A stretch of DNA of 64,000 nucleotides from Bryum argenteum (taxonomy: Eukaryota; Streptophyta; Bryopsida; Bryales; Bryaceae), in contig CM073331.1 of assembly GCA_037043015.1 (NCBI GenBank), positions 1-64,000 of the forward strand. Direction: 5' to 3'. Position numbers and translations under genes: made by a program. The notes beneath the pieces were generated by a model. The model saw nothing but the letters and a program-made list of their open reading frames with translations. It ran no database searches and had not been told where the DNA came from. This document shows, one piece after another, positions 1 through 10,765 of this stretch (within the stretch, counting starts at the first letter, position 1; each line of letters opens with the position of its first letter).

Positions 1-53
1 CAGTTTCTCTCACCTTCACAGAACACATCTCCTCTGGCTTGCGATCCAGCACA

Positions 54-281
54 ATGGATTCCATTCTCAACGTCGTAGAGATTAGTTCCAGCATTTCATC
101 CGCTCCTACACGCATTCCACCTGGACCTGATGGCGTGGCTGTTGTCACTCATCAATGGCTTGGCCTTCGATTTGGATACGATGAGACTTCCTTATGGTTA
201 GAACGCGAGGTACTAGACCCAGTTACTCTTCTTGTTCAGTACTCCGAGTTTGAAGCACCTGTGGGAGACTTGCTTCCTTGA
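54..281 (+). pseudogene. MULE-like transposase copy A, N-terminal piece
   Basis: An open frame from the ATG at 54 encodes about 75 residues matching the N-terminal domain of the other transposase copies: the pattern DG.V.V...L...F..D..SLWLE.EVLD is shared with copy B near 14,050-14,150 and copy C near 25,780-25,880. In copies C and D this domain leads into a Cys/His finger and the DDE core; here it stops at 279-281 and the next 240 bases match nothing in copy B. Homology resumes at 526, so copy A has lost its finger and most of the DDE core. The identification rests on its paralogs in this window; alone it would not be recognisable. Confidence 0.55.
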
Positions 282-525
282 TGTCCTGGCCATCTGCGGA
301 ATCCTTGCTTTCCGTGGAATCTATGGAGTCGGAGATGTTTTGCAGCGATGTTTGTTCCTTGGCTTTCGTGGTCAGCAGGCTTTGTAACTATATTAAACTA
401 ACAGTTGGTAGTTGATTTGGGGTATTTGAATGGTATTGCTTTAATTTTGCGGCGTTAACAATGGCTGCCTGACTATCGTAGTTGTCGTTGTTTATCAAAA
501 GAAATGTGTTATTTGGCTGGACTAA

Positions 526-2373
526 TTGCCCTCGGTAAATAAGGAACGCTCCTGTCTGCTACATTGGACTACTTGTATGCAGAGAGCAACAAACTCTTAT
601 ATGAAGCCTGAACTTCGAGACGAGCACAAGCGAATGTGCACTCAGTACAAGGACGCGCGCACTGCTGATGAAGCGGAATCCCGATGCATGGCGATTCGAT
701 CATGGTGGTCTACAAGCGGAGCAGCCATCGACTCGGACATCCACGTGCTCGACAACTGCTTGGCATGGTGGCACTTCCGGTACTGGCAAGGGGCGGATAC
801 ATGGACATGGTACTTGTCCCCATTTCTTTTGCTTGTCCGTATTCTTGATATTTTTATTCTATAATCAATGCGCCACGGGTTTTGTGGTTGTGTTCTTTTG
901 CTGAAACTGTTGTTCTTCATTTTCAGGAACTCACACACGACGAGAGAGCGGAGATGCCCATGTGCAATTTGTCTGAGATTGTGCATGCATCATGGAGCAA
1001 GCAATCTGGTAAACTCTGTGATAACATTTTTTAAGGCTATCATCGAAGACTACTGTCGTGCATTCGTTCAATGCACCAGGTACAATGCTTTCGACAAAGG
1101 TCGAGGATCAGGTACTGGTCCAACTCCCAAAGAATTGTGCTTCCGTGGTGCTACCCGCTCTACTTCTAAGAGCTGAAACTTAAAATCAGTTTACCGTGCA
1201 ATGGATCTTGTACCGGGAGCGGATGAATTTCTCGTTGGCGCAGCATGGTACGCTGGAGAAGAAGTGTTTGGATCCCCAAAACGAAGGCTCAATTCCAAAC
1301 CAAGTGGCGAAATCGACTCTCACAGGTTTGACAAGGTGAACTTTTTGCAGCTAAAGACCATGAGGACACAGCAGCAAGGATCTTCCTCCACACCGATTTA
1401 TCTGGAGGTTGACAAAGACGAGAATGACGACGTGCAAGTTGTAATGGAGACAACTCTGGTTCAACCTCGCGAAGGTGTGCAGCACTTCACGAGGGTTCCA
1501 GAACTAGAATGCTCACCAAAAATGTGGCACATTCGGCGAATGCCTTCGGTGGGTACGAGGATTTGTACGGCCATGATTCCAGACTCGAACAGTAAGTACA
1601 ATCACGGGCTTCCAAATGGTGAACCTGCTCGAGCCTACCACGGCGTGAAGCACGTTCGCACCAAGAACAAGAATTATGCACACTTTTTTTATTTCTGTGC
1701 AGACAATGCTACAGGGTCCGTAGCAGGAAAAAGGCGTAGATGTTTCCCTGGTTCGCCAAAAGTGCCACAAATTTGGCTTGTGCAAAAGGGAACTAACCTC
1801 ACGCCGCGGGAGATCCTGACTTTAGAGGCGGCAGGATTTCAGTTGCAACAGAAACCACCTATGTCGACTGAGAGGCAGTTTGGAAATGACTTGGCAATCG
1901 CTACCAGTATTGCGAGCATTTCGGCACCGGAAAAACCCGACAAGTTCCTCAATATAACAAGCTCTCGCCCTTGTCGTTGCAACGTTACAAAGAAGATGGC
2001 TGTTGAGCAGTTGAACAAGTGGGAATCAGCAAAGTTACTTGACGTCCTCCTACTCGCATTATGTTGGTGCCAAGCCCCGGACTCGCGGCTGTGATTGATA
2101 TAATATGCAAGAAGGATTCTGAGAAAGATGCACAAAAGTACAAGGTGAGCATTGGTACATTTCCAGAGTGCACGTGCCCTAGCTTCAAAAGCATGTACAT
2201 TCAGTTCAAATCGCGTGGATCCTACGAAAACCGCAAGCACATTTACTACATCTATCATGTGGTTTGTGGTCTCGACCGAGAGAGAGACCGGTTCGTACAC
2301 GCCCCGACATTGAGCTTCAACGAGATCAAGCGACTTCTACTCAACGGAATCGTCCAGCGTATTCCAAGCGCCT
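526..2373 (+). pseudogene. MULE-like transposase copy A, C-terminal half with SWIM finger
   Basis: This is the 3' half of a Mutator-type transposase gene, closely similar to copy B at 15,450-17,293. The first block (526-809) ends at a probable intron 810-926 (GT...AG), conserved in copy B. The second block carries the linker and, near the C-terminus, the SWIM finger region beginning CTCP. It is dead: an extra T at about 1030 shifts the frame, TGA stands at 1174-1176, and a one-base loss near 2049 shifts it again (frame moves from 1201-2094 to 2061-2375). The third SWIM cysteine is replaced by arginine (codon CGC at 2232-2234, reading R-K-H where copy B has C-K-H). SWIM fingers near the end of MULE transposases are a known family trait; the assignment combines this with the DDE-like region of copy B. 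Confidence 0.7.
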
Positions 2374-3222
2374 AGACTGTTTTACGGGAATTACGACGTC
2401 TTTAGTCTACTTTAAGTAGTTTGCTTTAGGCTCCTAGACATTGAAGTTCAAGCAATATTCTACATGAGAAGTAATATGTAGTCTTAGATCTATGATCTGG
2501 TCAGCTTGAATGCTTACTTTCACCTACTATTCTATTTCTCAAATGTAACAGAGGTGACAACACATTTGAATGTTGATACATGCCTTTTTGTTCCGTCACA
2601 CATAAATGTCAATTTCGTTCCAAACAACCTGCACACGTCGTAGTCCAAAGATCTCAATTGCATGACGCTAGTGATGTTGAGTTTAGACCTTTTACCAAAT
2701 GTAGTGCGTTGAAGCTGTGTCTATTGGTAAGTGCGACGGCAGACCCACTTCATGTCTGCCGGCGCTAGTAAAGGGTCTGCCGACCCCATCCTCGTGTGCG
2801 CCGGCGCCGGCGGACTCCTGCTGGTACTAATGGACCTCTGGTGGTGCCGGCAGATCCCTCGTAGTAATGGGTCGTAGTAGCCCTGGAGCCTTTGTAGTGC
2901 CGGCGGAAGCCCAGGATTGCAGTTGTGCGAGCAGTGAGCCGTGAGCCGTGAGCGATGAGCAGACTTTTAATTAGTCGTGAGCAGATTTTTAAAAAAATAT
3001 TGGACACTTAGAAGTGTGTAAAGTACACTTTATCAATCTTAGATTTTCGAAAAAGGTTGAACATGTGGTGTGCAAATCCGTGGAAAAACCCTATAACCGT
3101 GTGGGCGATGGTAACAAAATATTCAGATTCCAAGAAATGGATTTATAAATATGGGGTCTATGTTGATATAACTGTGGTGTACTACGTTCATAACAATATT
3201 TGTAGAGTAACTAAATTAGGGC
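2374..3222 (+). repeat. 3' flank of transposase copy A with GCCGGC patch
   Basis: There is no gene here. The first 350 bases match the 3' flank of copy B (17,294-17,640), including a shared stretch around GTAGTCTTAGATCTATGATC, so they belong to the same repeat. From about 2,733 to 2,920 the motif TGCCGGC and its variants recur. At 2,930-2,990 several GTGAGC units form a block that reappears in inverted orientation at 22,145-22,235. After about 3,010 the sequence is AT-rich and leads into the promoter of the next gene. Confidence 0.6.
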
Positions 3223-3249
3223 TGACGTCAGCATTCTACTATTTATAAG
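3223..3249 (+). promoter_or_regulatory. Probable promoter of the ADD-like gene (TGACGTCA plus TATA)
   Basis: A perfect bZIP-type palindrome TGACGTCA (3,223-3,230) lies ten bases before a TATA-like TATTTATAAG (3,240-3,249). The ADD-like coding start is 266 bases further on, leaving room for a leader, possibly with an intron ending CTCGCAG at about 3,508. Motif spacing fits a plant core promoter. No transcription data are available here. Confidence 0.45.
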
Positions 3250-3514
3250 TAGGGCGGCTAATACGGCAGGACGCGGCAAGTGTTAGCAGAGTGATTTAGG
3301 GTTTAGTGCGGTGAGTGGCACGAGTTTGACCGCTGCCAATCTTGCTCTATTGTGAAATCAGTCCGTTATCACTTTGCCGCCGGGAGAGGGTCCGCCGGCA
3401 CCTGATGGGGTGAGACGATATGTGTAATGTCAAAATTATTATTTTGAATCGCTCGACGATTGGCAATTGTGGATTTATTCGCTTTTCCGTTGGAATTTTT
3501 GCTCGCAGGTGCAG

Positions 3515-3988
3515 ATGATGCTAATGGCAAAGAAGACACTGATTTGTACTACTTGTGGAGAGACTATAGAGAGCTTGGAGGAGGTCGATTATCATCCAGA
3601 GTTGAATGTTATAATGTGTGTGGGATGTGTGGCGTTTTTGCAGCATCGAATTGTGCGCCACTGTCACGGACAGAATAATGTAAGAAAGTAGTGACTTTCG
3701 TGTATGAAAGGTGTGAAGTTGTAGGTCAATCAATCTGCCAGAGTCGGTGCTCACTAGGTTGGATCTGTGTAGGCGGTGGAAGTGGCTACATGCTCTTGGT
3801 GTGGACAGACAGAAAACCTTACCGAGTGTAGCTGCTGTGTACTAAGCTGGTGTGCGGCTTGCATCATTCGGAACTATGGTGACGACACCCTTGAAGGAGA
3901 CATGGTGGACGACATGTGCTGGGCTTGCTTCCTTTGCAACCCAGAGCATATATCAGGGCTCATACTAGAGGCAGAGTTCAACAACTAA
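3515..3988 (+). CDS. Stand-alone ADD-like zinc finger protein (copy 1, intact)
   Basis: Two exons, 3,515-3,679 and 3,773-3,988, joined in phase 0 across a GT-AG intron, give 126 residues with no interruption. Exon 1 has a GATA-like C2-C2 finger (CTTC ... MCVGC) preceded by a short basic N-terminus; exon 2 has a PHD-like finger (CSWC, CSCC, WCAAC, CWACFLC). This order and spacing is that of the ADD domain of DNMT3 and ATRX proteins, which reads the histone H3 tail. The intron between the two fingers is also found in the copies at 19,036 and 23,077. No enzymatic domain is attached. The gene follows transposase copy A on the same strand. Alternative: a generic PHD-type finger. Start choice: first ATG after a possible leader splice site; a second ATG follows at 3,524. 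Confidence 0.65.
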
Positions 3989-4625
3989 CACTTCAATAGA
4001 TTTTTAGGGTTCATGGTTTAGGGCGCTGAGTGGCCAAAGTTCGAGCGAGGCATTGACAGGCTTACGCGACTACTTGAGTTAGTATTTGCACAACCCAAAC
4101 GCGGGCTGCTGAACAACTTCGCGACGTGATTGGCGATCCTAGGACACGGGCCTCGTCGCGCAATTACGCATCAAGCTAAAAGATATGAGGAATGGAACAT
4201 TGGAAGCACTAGGAGTAACGACATGGCGAGTGCAATCAAAACACGATTACAAACCAAGGCTACGTGTTTGGCTTTCGAACTAGTAAGTGAGGACTACCAT
4301 ATTGTTTTTGCACTGAAGGTTTCATTACATCGTAAAAATTTGCGTTCGAAACCATGTATGCGCCTACTAATTTTCTAAATTACATCAGCAGCTGCATCTA
4401 ATGCAAGTGCCAAAATAATTCGATTTATCACATCCAGTGCATGGATATGAACTTGATTGTGTAGTGCTTTTCTCCTAGATTTGGACAATTTTGAACTTCG
4501 TCGCAACGGTGGTAGGCTGTCACAGGAAAGAGTAAGTTCAGAAGTATAATTGAAGCATGAATACCAGAGAAAAAATATATATAAGATAAATATATAATAA
4601 TCAAAATATCAAAAACAAAATGTGC
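3989..4625. other. Intergenic stretch, nothing assigned
   Basis: No gene is supported between the ADD-like gene and the methyltransferase-like copy 1. It contains a moderate-GC part (4,015-4,200) with short open frames lacking recognisable motifs, then AT-rich sequence with a run of TATATAAG-type words around 4,575-4,600. Confidence 0.5.
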
Positions 4626-7336
4626 TCAGGAGTCAGATTCTGATGCACTCAAGTCTAAATAGCGCTTCACTCCCGGATGATATCTAGGAATCGTAGCAAT
4701 ATCAGGGGAAGAGTCTGATAACACAGTACTATAAGCTTCCGCTAAGCCTTCCGCATATGACGGAAGTGTAAACGATAACGGAGGGCTAATTTGAAGCTTG
4801 GAGAGTGTGTCAAATACACTCACTAAACTGCACAAGCAACCACATAACATGATTAGAATATATTATCAAAATATTAAAATGAATGGAATTTCAAGACAAC
4901 GGAGTGCGACTCACAGAATTCATCTCGCTATGCGGCTTGGATTGGTGACTCGTTGCCTGAAGGCCCTCCGGTTGGGACGGCTGGTGTCCCGAGGATGGCT
5001 GTGCTGGAATTGTAAGTGGCAGAAGCACCTCATTGAAAATCTCACGGTCGCCCTCAAGTGCCAAAATGTTGCGGTTGAGGGAGAGCGCTGCTTGAACGGA
5101 TGGGCCTGCAGTTAAGAAATTAATACAGTCAGTCATGTAGTTGTTGAGAGTAAAGGATGATGTCAATGGAATGAGAACCAACCTGTTGCTGCTCCAAAGT
5201 CAAGGACGAGTCCTCTCTCCGGACACATCCCATATATGAGTGGTTTAAAAACAGCTCCGTGCGCTACTTTGGACCCCTCCATGGTTTCCCATCTGAGGTC
5301 TTTCGAAGAAGACCTTGATCGTCGATTGCGTTGAATAACATGTCCTCCTTATTGAGGTCAACACCAGGTGTAAACGGGTTGAGCTTAACAACGAGGGGAG
5401 TTGGCTGTCGACGAGCACTAGGCGGAAGGGCCCTCACCATAACGATGGCCTTGGAGATGTATGTCTGCACGAAAAAATACAAGTTTAGAAAAATAACACG
5501 ATGCTATGCAGGCCTCAGCAGGTCTCCCGGCACCAACAGGTTGTGGTACCAGCAGGGGTCAACAAGACCGCGGACACCAAGGCACCACTCAGACATCTGC
5601 CGGCACTACGCAGGCATCCGCCAGCACCAGCAAGGCATCTGCCGGCACCAGCAGGCACCCGCCGGCACCACGCAGGCACCGGCAAGGCATCTGCCGGCAC
5701 CAGCAGGCACCCGCCGAAACCAGCAAGGCTCGTAGGCAAGACAGCCGTTTCCAGAGGTTTGCCGGCACCACTTGGGGAGCGCCGATACGAACTGGGGTAA
5801 GCCGGCACCGGCAGGGGTCCGGCGGAACAAGAGCAGGGTATGCAGGCAGCAGCATGGGTCAACGGTCCACCGGCACCCTCAGTTCGAGGCAACATAGCGA
5901 AACAGCCCAGGATTGACAATTTCCCAGGCACGATTACATTTACAGATAGAGAAGCAAAGGCATTGCCTAGCATTATCATCAGTTATTAACAACTTAAGTA
6001 TCCGCCCAACAAGACACACGAAAACACAAGTAAGCTCTTATCTTACCAAACGTGTTGGATCCGACGGGCTGCATAGCGGAAGAGAGTTAAGAATTTTCCA
6101 CTCTAGCGCAATCTTCAGGTTGAAATTCGCCGTAAATGTCTCTATCTTCTTTCTCACGACATAAGAATCTGGATAGAAGATCACTATTGCCCCGTCATCA
6201 TGCAGGTACCTGAAGGCAAATTCAGCAATTGTCTTCAAAAAGTTTGGTTGAAGAGAATTCCAGCGAGGAATCTGGTGCTCGGGATCGGAGACTCCTGGAA
6301 CTCGCATTCCATCTGGATAGTCAGCTAGCATTAAATCGACGCCTGCACGTCCAACTTCGAAAATACCTTCAAAATATAAACGGCGACCTGCAGAAACCTG
6401 TGGTGGAAATGGAACAAGCGAATGTCAAAACTCAATCGAGATACACGTCTCTGAAATGAACATTAGTGAAGATGTACCTCAGTTAGGAACGATTTCGCTT
6501 TGTCGTACTCTTGAGGAAAAGGGTCTCCAACTGACTTCACATCCCACCAACGGATGAGAGAGTCGTTGATGATCTTGACTCGAGCGCTGCTCGAATTCAT
6601 AACGGGATGAATATCCAGCATCATTCCACGTAGAGCAGAAGGGAGCAGCGAATCCGATGCCTTCGTGCTATCAATACAAAGTGGCGAAGTTTTGACTTGA
6701 GTTAGACCTCGAGGTCTCTTTGTGAGCGGCATGGACCTCGTGATCTCGTCCCTGGTGTCTTGAAACGGGTCGACTGGAGAAGCTGCGGGCAATGCATCTT
6801 CTTCATCTCCTTCGTGCAGGTCGATCACATCCTTCAGCAGTGGCCGAGAATCTGTAGGCACTGGAGCATCAATGGTCGGTGTTACAACGGCTGGTGCAGT
6901 CTTTCGCTTGCGACGACTCCGTGAGTTCTTTGGCTGAGAGTCTGCCGGAACTATGGCTTTCTTGAGCTTCAAAAGCTCCGGCTCGATCTTTCCGAGCATT
7001 TCTTCCTCAAACTCGGGGCATTGGCCCTTCTCCATGTCCATGTACCAACCACATGCAGCATAGTGCTGCTTCTTGAAGTCCTTCAGCTGATCTGCGGTAT
7101 ACATGCACTTCTTGTCGCTTGCGTTGGTGTAATTCACAAAGGATGTTGGTGTCTTCAAAATCGCCTTCTGTGGAAGTAGAACGTGCTTTACGTATCTGTA
7201 AAGAACCCGAGAAGTTGCCTTCTCAAAGTTTGGCTGCTTCTCGAGGGGGTTGTTTTTGTGCACACCCTTCCCTCCTCCTTCCTTGTAAGCATCCTTGTCT
7301 TTTATGGAAAATTCTCTGTAGAATGCGGTATGCCAG
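4626..7336 (-). pseudogene. Methyltransferase-like protein with probable ParB-type ancestry, copy 1 (3' part)
   Basis: Exons on the minus strand, matched one to one with copy 2 at 45-48 kb: 6,478-7,336, 6,047-6,397, 5,183-5,464, 4,915-5,105 and 4,626-4,827, all with GT-AG borders. In protein order: a helical region (VLYRYVKHVLL), a charged low-complexity linker rich in K/R, then a domain with the layout of N4/N6-amino DNA methyltransferases of permuted type: motif IV position ADYPDG (6,308-6,325), then FRYLHDDGA..IFYPD, then WRG.K, then LDFGAATG (about 5,183-5,210) and an acidic turn in LALEGD. The usual DPPY is not kept. Frames shift near 7,263 and near 5,275, and an LTR retrotransposon has cut the gene at 7,336/7,337, removing the N-terminus. 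The C-terminus is acidic and ends at 4,626. No N-terminal part of this copy was found to the right. Confidence 0.6.
5505..5850. repeat. GCCGGC-rich repeat patch inside an intron
   Basis: Within the 5,465-6,046 intron of the methyltransferase-like gene, imperfect units built from CTGCCGGCACCAGCAGG and GGCACCCGCCGGCACC recur in tandem. All six frames stay open over parts of it only because of the repeat composition. The same word family occurs at about 2.7, 10.2, 17.7 and 22.3 kb. Confidence 0.75.
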
Positions 7337-8888
7337 TGTCACATCCCTTTCCAAAGGATGCCCGAACACCGTGGTGAGCCAAGAGGACCCCGGGAGTGAC
7401 GTCCCGGGCTTGGCAAGAGACAAGGTGAAGTGACCAAGGGGAGTCCCAAGCAAACAGCACGCAATGGCGTCGTGCTCGGGACGAACTTGGTGGTGTGCTT
7501 TACATGGTTGGAAACCTTGTTCAAGCACGCACCCATCGGTCCAAAGAACGCGCGATTTGGAGTTGTGAGTCATGAGATATGGCTCTCCAAAGTTGGAGCG
7601 CGTTCCGGGACACTCCGGACTTGGGAGTGTTGCCTTTCGGGACTCAAAATGTCGTCCTTCTTGGATGGCGGCATGTTGCATGTGTTTGGAAAGCTCTAGA
7701 CAAGAGCTTTCCAAAATGCTAAGGCTCGTGAGGAGCAAAGCAATGCTTTGGGAGATATGGCTCTCCAAAGCATCGGGACTTCGGGACACCGGGACTGCTG
7801 CATCCCGGGACTCCCAAATGTTCAGAGGAGCATAGCTCCCACATGAAAGCTCCGATTGGGACAAGTGAGGAGTTTATCGACATCTACTCAAAGAAAAGAT
7901 GTCGAAAATATGCTTGCATGTCCCATTTGGATAACCGAACTACAAGTTAGCCCGAGAAGAAGATACGGCCCGTTTTCGAGACTAAGACAAAAACGGGTGG
8001 TCTTCCAAAACAAAAGTGTGTCACGGAAGGCCCCTCAACACAAGGGGGGGGGCCTACCGAAGACTCCAGAGAGTACTATGAGGAGGGGTGGTCTCCCTCC
8101 TCACTTGCACATGGTGCCTTGAGGAGCCGGAGTTGCTCCAAGTGGTGAGGCTTGGGATGGGGCCTCACTCCCGAACCTTGTGGAAAGTGGAGAGTGCTTT
8201 GGAGCCTCTCTAAACATGGGGTTGGGAAGAGTCCCTCTTCAAGTTAGTCCCCGTGATAAGTAGTGCCGGTTCCCGGGAGTAACCGGGAATGGCTCAAATG
8301 GGTGAGGCATGGAAAGGAAGCCTCACTCCTACACCTTGGGCATTGTGGGATGCTCTTGAGCATCCCGCAACATTGGGTTGGAAAGAGTCCCGCTCCAAAC
8401 TAGTTCCCGGGAAAACTAGTGTCGGATTCCGGGAGGATTTCCGGCAAAGTCCCGAATGGGGTGAGAAACAAGAGTGCAAGGGGACTTGTGGGAAGTTGAA
8501 CAATAGATAAGGGCGGTTAGCTCCGGGGGTGATTAGTAGCACGCTTGGGAGCTTGGACATTTGTGGAAGGCCGCCCCGTGCCACCAAGTGGCATGCCCAT
8601 GTGTTGGTGGGAGTTCCGGGTTGGCATGCCCATGTGTTGGTGAGAGTTCCGGGTTGGCATGCCCATGTGGTGGTGGGAGTTCCGGATAATGAGTATCCGG
8701 TAATGAGTTTTGGAGTCAAGGTGGGTTGAACACCTTGACTTAGAATGGTGCTAACATTGTGTGTGTGGGCACATGCAAGTGTTAGCAAAGTCGTGGCCGG
8801 TTGCTACCAACTAAGAGAGCCGGGATTCCGCTACCAAGTAAGGCTCACTAAGAAAAAAAAATGAGTTGGAGTAATTAGGGTAGCGACA
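7337..8888 (+). mobile_element. LTR of a retrotransposon inserted in methyltransferase-like copy 1
   Basis: The segment begins TGTCACATCCC and ends GTAGCGACA, giving TGTC/GACA terminal inverted repeats, and is followed two bases later by a primer binding site for initiator tRNA-Met. The left border is exactly where homology of the minus-strand methyltransferase-like exon stops. No second LTR is present in the window; the element breaks off near 9,850. Internally it has many short direct repeats of CCGGGA words and a threefold 33-bp repeat at 8,590-8,688. Confidence 0.75.
8590..8688 (+). repeat. 33-bp tandem repeat, three units, in the LTR
   Basis: Three consecutive 33-bp units start with GGCATGCCCATGTG and end with GAGTTCCGG..; unit 2 differs by one base in the shared part and unit 3 at four or so positions. 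Confidence 0.9.
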
Positions 8889-8890
8889 CT

Positions 8891-8905
8891 TGGTATCAGA
8901 GCAGG
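8891..8905 (+). other. Primer binding site, initiator tRNA-Met type
   Basis: TGGTATCAGAGCAGG is complementary to the 3' end of plant initiator tRNA-Met and lies two bases after the LTR end, the standard position for priming minus-strand DNA synthesis. Confidence 0.85.
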
Positions 8906-9182
8906 CTACGTTACGGGATCCAATCAAGAGTAGGATGGCATGAGAGGCCGGAAGCTCGTGATGTGGCCCGAAGACACGTAGTTAAGCCTTTGAGGCCGGG
9001 TACCCCTCACAAGGAGTCTTCTTAAGGTCCTTCGGAGGAGCCGGCGGAATTAAAAGAGGACCAAGGGGACCAAAGAGAAGTTGCTAGTTGTGAGGAGGAC
9101 ACTCACCATGAGGAGGAAAAAAAAATCCTCTAAGTCCCGTTCTCGGGAAACACGGCCACAAGCGGTTTAGGCACGAGAGGAA

Positions 9183-9850
9183 ATGTTCCATGAGCTTGTC
9201 AAAACTCTTCATGTCTTACAACAAGAGATCAAGGAGCTCAAGGGGAAGGCATCAAGCCTTTCTTCCCGCATGTTGTGCAAGACCAACTTGCCCTCTTCTT
9301 TCACGGAATTGGGCAAGGCAAAAAGGTCAAGGACTTCATTGTGGAACTTGAGCTCTACTTTGAGGCTCAAAGGGCTTGTGAAGAGGACAAGATCACTATT
9401 CTTGTGACCTTCTTGAAAGAATATGTTCATATGCGGTGGACTCGTTTCCGGGATGAGAACGCGGGAGTGGTGAGCAACTTGATTTGGGCCGGTTTTAAGG
9501 GGATCCTAAGTGATTGCTTCACCCCGGAGTACCAAGAGATTCGGGATGACATGGCCCTTGTGCAATTGAAGCATACGGGCACCCTTCATGCCTATGTGAA
9601 GGATTTCAATGCACATTTGAATGTGCTTCCGAAGTTGAATGAATTGGCCAAATAGGTCATTTTCTTCAATGGACTCTAAGGTTGGGTGGAGCGGGCATTA
9701 TTTAAGATGTCGAGATTGCCGGAGACTTGTGCCGAGTTGCTCAAGTTGGCAAAATGGATTGGTGATGATGAAGGTCACCAAAAGGCCTCTAAAGAGAGGG
9801 CCTCAACCGAAGAGCAAGGCACCACCGGATATGAGCTGGCAGCAGTTGGG
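9183..9850 (+). pseudogene. gag fragment of the truncated LTR retrotransposon
   Basis: An open frame at 9,275-9,655 encodes a capsid-like segment: F...GKKVKDFIVELELYFE, W..F, and the pattern FTPEYQEIRDDMALVQLK typical of the plant Retrotrans_gag domain. It starts in another frame upstream (ATG at 9,183), so there is a shift near 9,270. A TAG at 9,653-9,655 and a second stop soon after interrupt it, although the frame stays recognisable (LLKLAKWIGDDEG) until about 9,850, where the element ends abruptly. No zinc knuckle, protease or polymerase follows. The remainder was lost by deletion or recombination; a 19-bp word around GGATATGAGCTGGCAGCAG occurs at this break and again at 10,588-10,606. 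Confidence 0.65.
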
Positions 9851-10171
9851 TCTCGATAGTTGGGTTAGAATGAGAGATTTAAGGCAGAGAGAGGTCGAAT
9901 TCGCTTGCATGACTAACATAACTTATTGTAGCATGTGCATTCAGTGTTCAGTGCGTGGAGAATGCGCTGTGGTTTTCAAACTCGCAGACCAGGTCCAAGG
10001 CAGGAATCCAAGTTGACAGCCTCGATGACGCTGAAGCAATCTCTCAACTCACAGTACGCAAGTCATTTAACTAGTTTGATGAAGTCACTTCTCTCTACCC
10101 TCGAGCAACCTGATTCTCATCCAGACACCGAACCTCTTGTAACAGAGCCAAGAAACAGGCTAAATGGACGA
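9851..10171. other. Unassigned stretch after the truncated retrotransposon
   Basis: A plus-strand frame shows a segment reading VRGECAVVFKLADQVQG and, one frame away, an acidic stretch. It is too short and interrupted to call a gene, and no family was recognised. Confidence 0.4.
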
Positions 10172-10765
10172 AGTCTGCCGGCAGAAGCACGGGGTCTGCC
10201 GGCACCGAGAAGGAGGAGCCGGCACCGGCAAGCTCCTTGTGCAGTCGGTTCCCATGGCACCATTCTTCGAGAGTATCCTGGAAGCGTTCAACACGAAACG
10301 TGATTTTGATTCAATATACTCATGCTACCGATGTGCCATGAGTAGTGCCACCGATGCTTGCCCAAGCGACGCTCCAAATGTCAACGAGAATCCTGTTGGT
10401 GCCGGCAGTGCATCAGCGTCGCGCATGCCAAGCTCCGCCGCGAGTGTCAACGTGATTCCTGTGGTGCCGGCAGTGCTCACAATCGGCTTGAATCCGGTTG
10501 CCAAGGAAGTGGGTGCCGGCAGTGCTCACACTTCAGCTCACACTTCAGCTCACACGAGACTAAAAGAGCATGGGTCTGCCGGCACCATCGGATATGAGCT
10601 GGCAGCAGCAGCAAGTCTGCCGGCGGAAGCACGGGGTCTGCCGGCACCGAAAAGGAGGAGCCGGCACCGGCAAGCTCCTTGTGCACTCGGTTCCCCCGGC
10701 ACCATCCTTCGAGACTATCCTGGAAGCGTTCAACACAAAACGTGATTTTGAATCAATACTCATGC
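10172..10765. repeat. Direct repeat pair with GCCGGC words
   Basis: About 150 bases at 10,172-10,320 are repeated with few changes at about 10,612-10,765 (shared words include GGTCTGCCGGCACCGA and ATCCTGGAAGCGTTCAACAC). The spacer has further GTGCCGGCAGTGC units and a small tandem of CTCACACTTCAG at about 10,525-10,556. Confidence 0.8.

Noticed and set aside
5506-5979. Overlapping open frames of 75-155 codons on both strands
   Set aside because: They follow the GCCGGC repeat and encode low-complexity Gly/Pro/Arg/Thr strings; they lie in an intron of the minus-strand gene.
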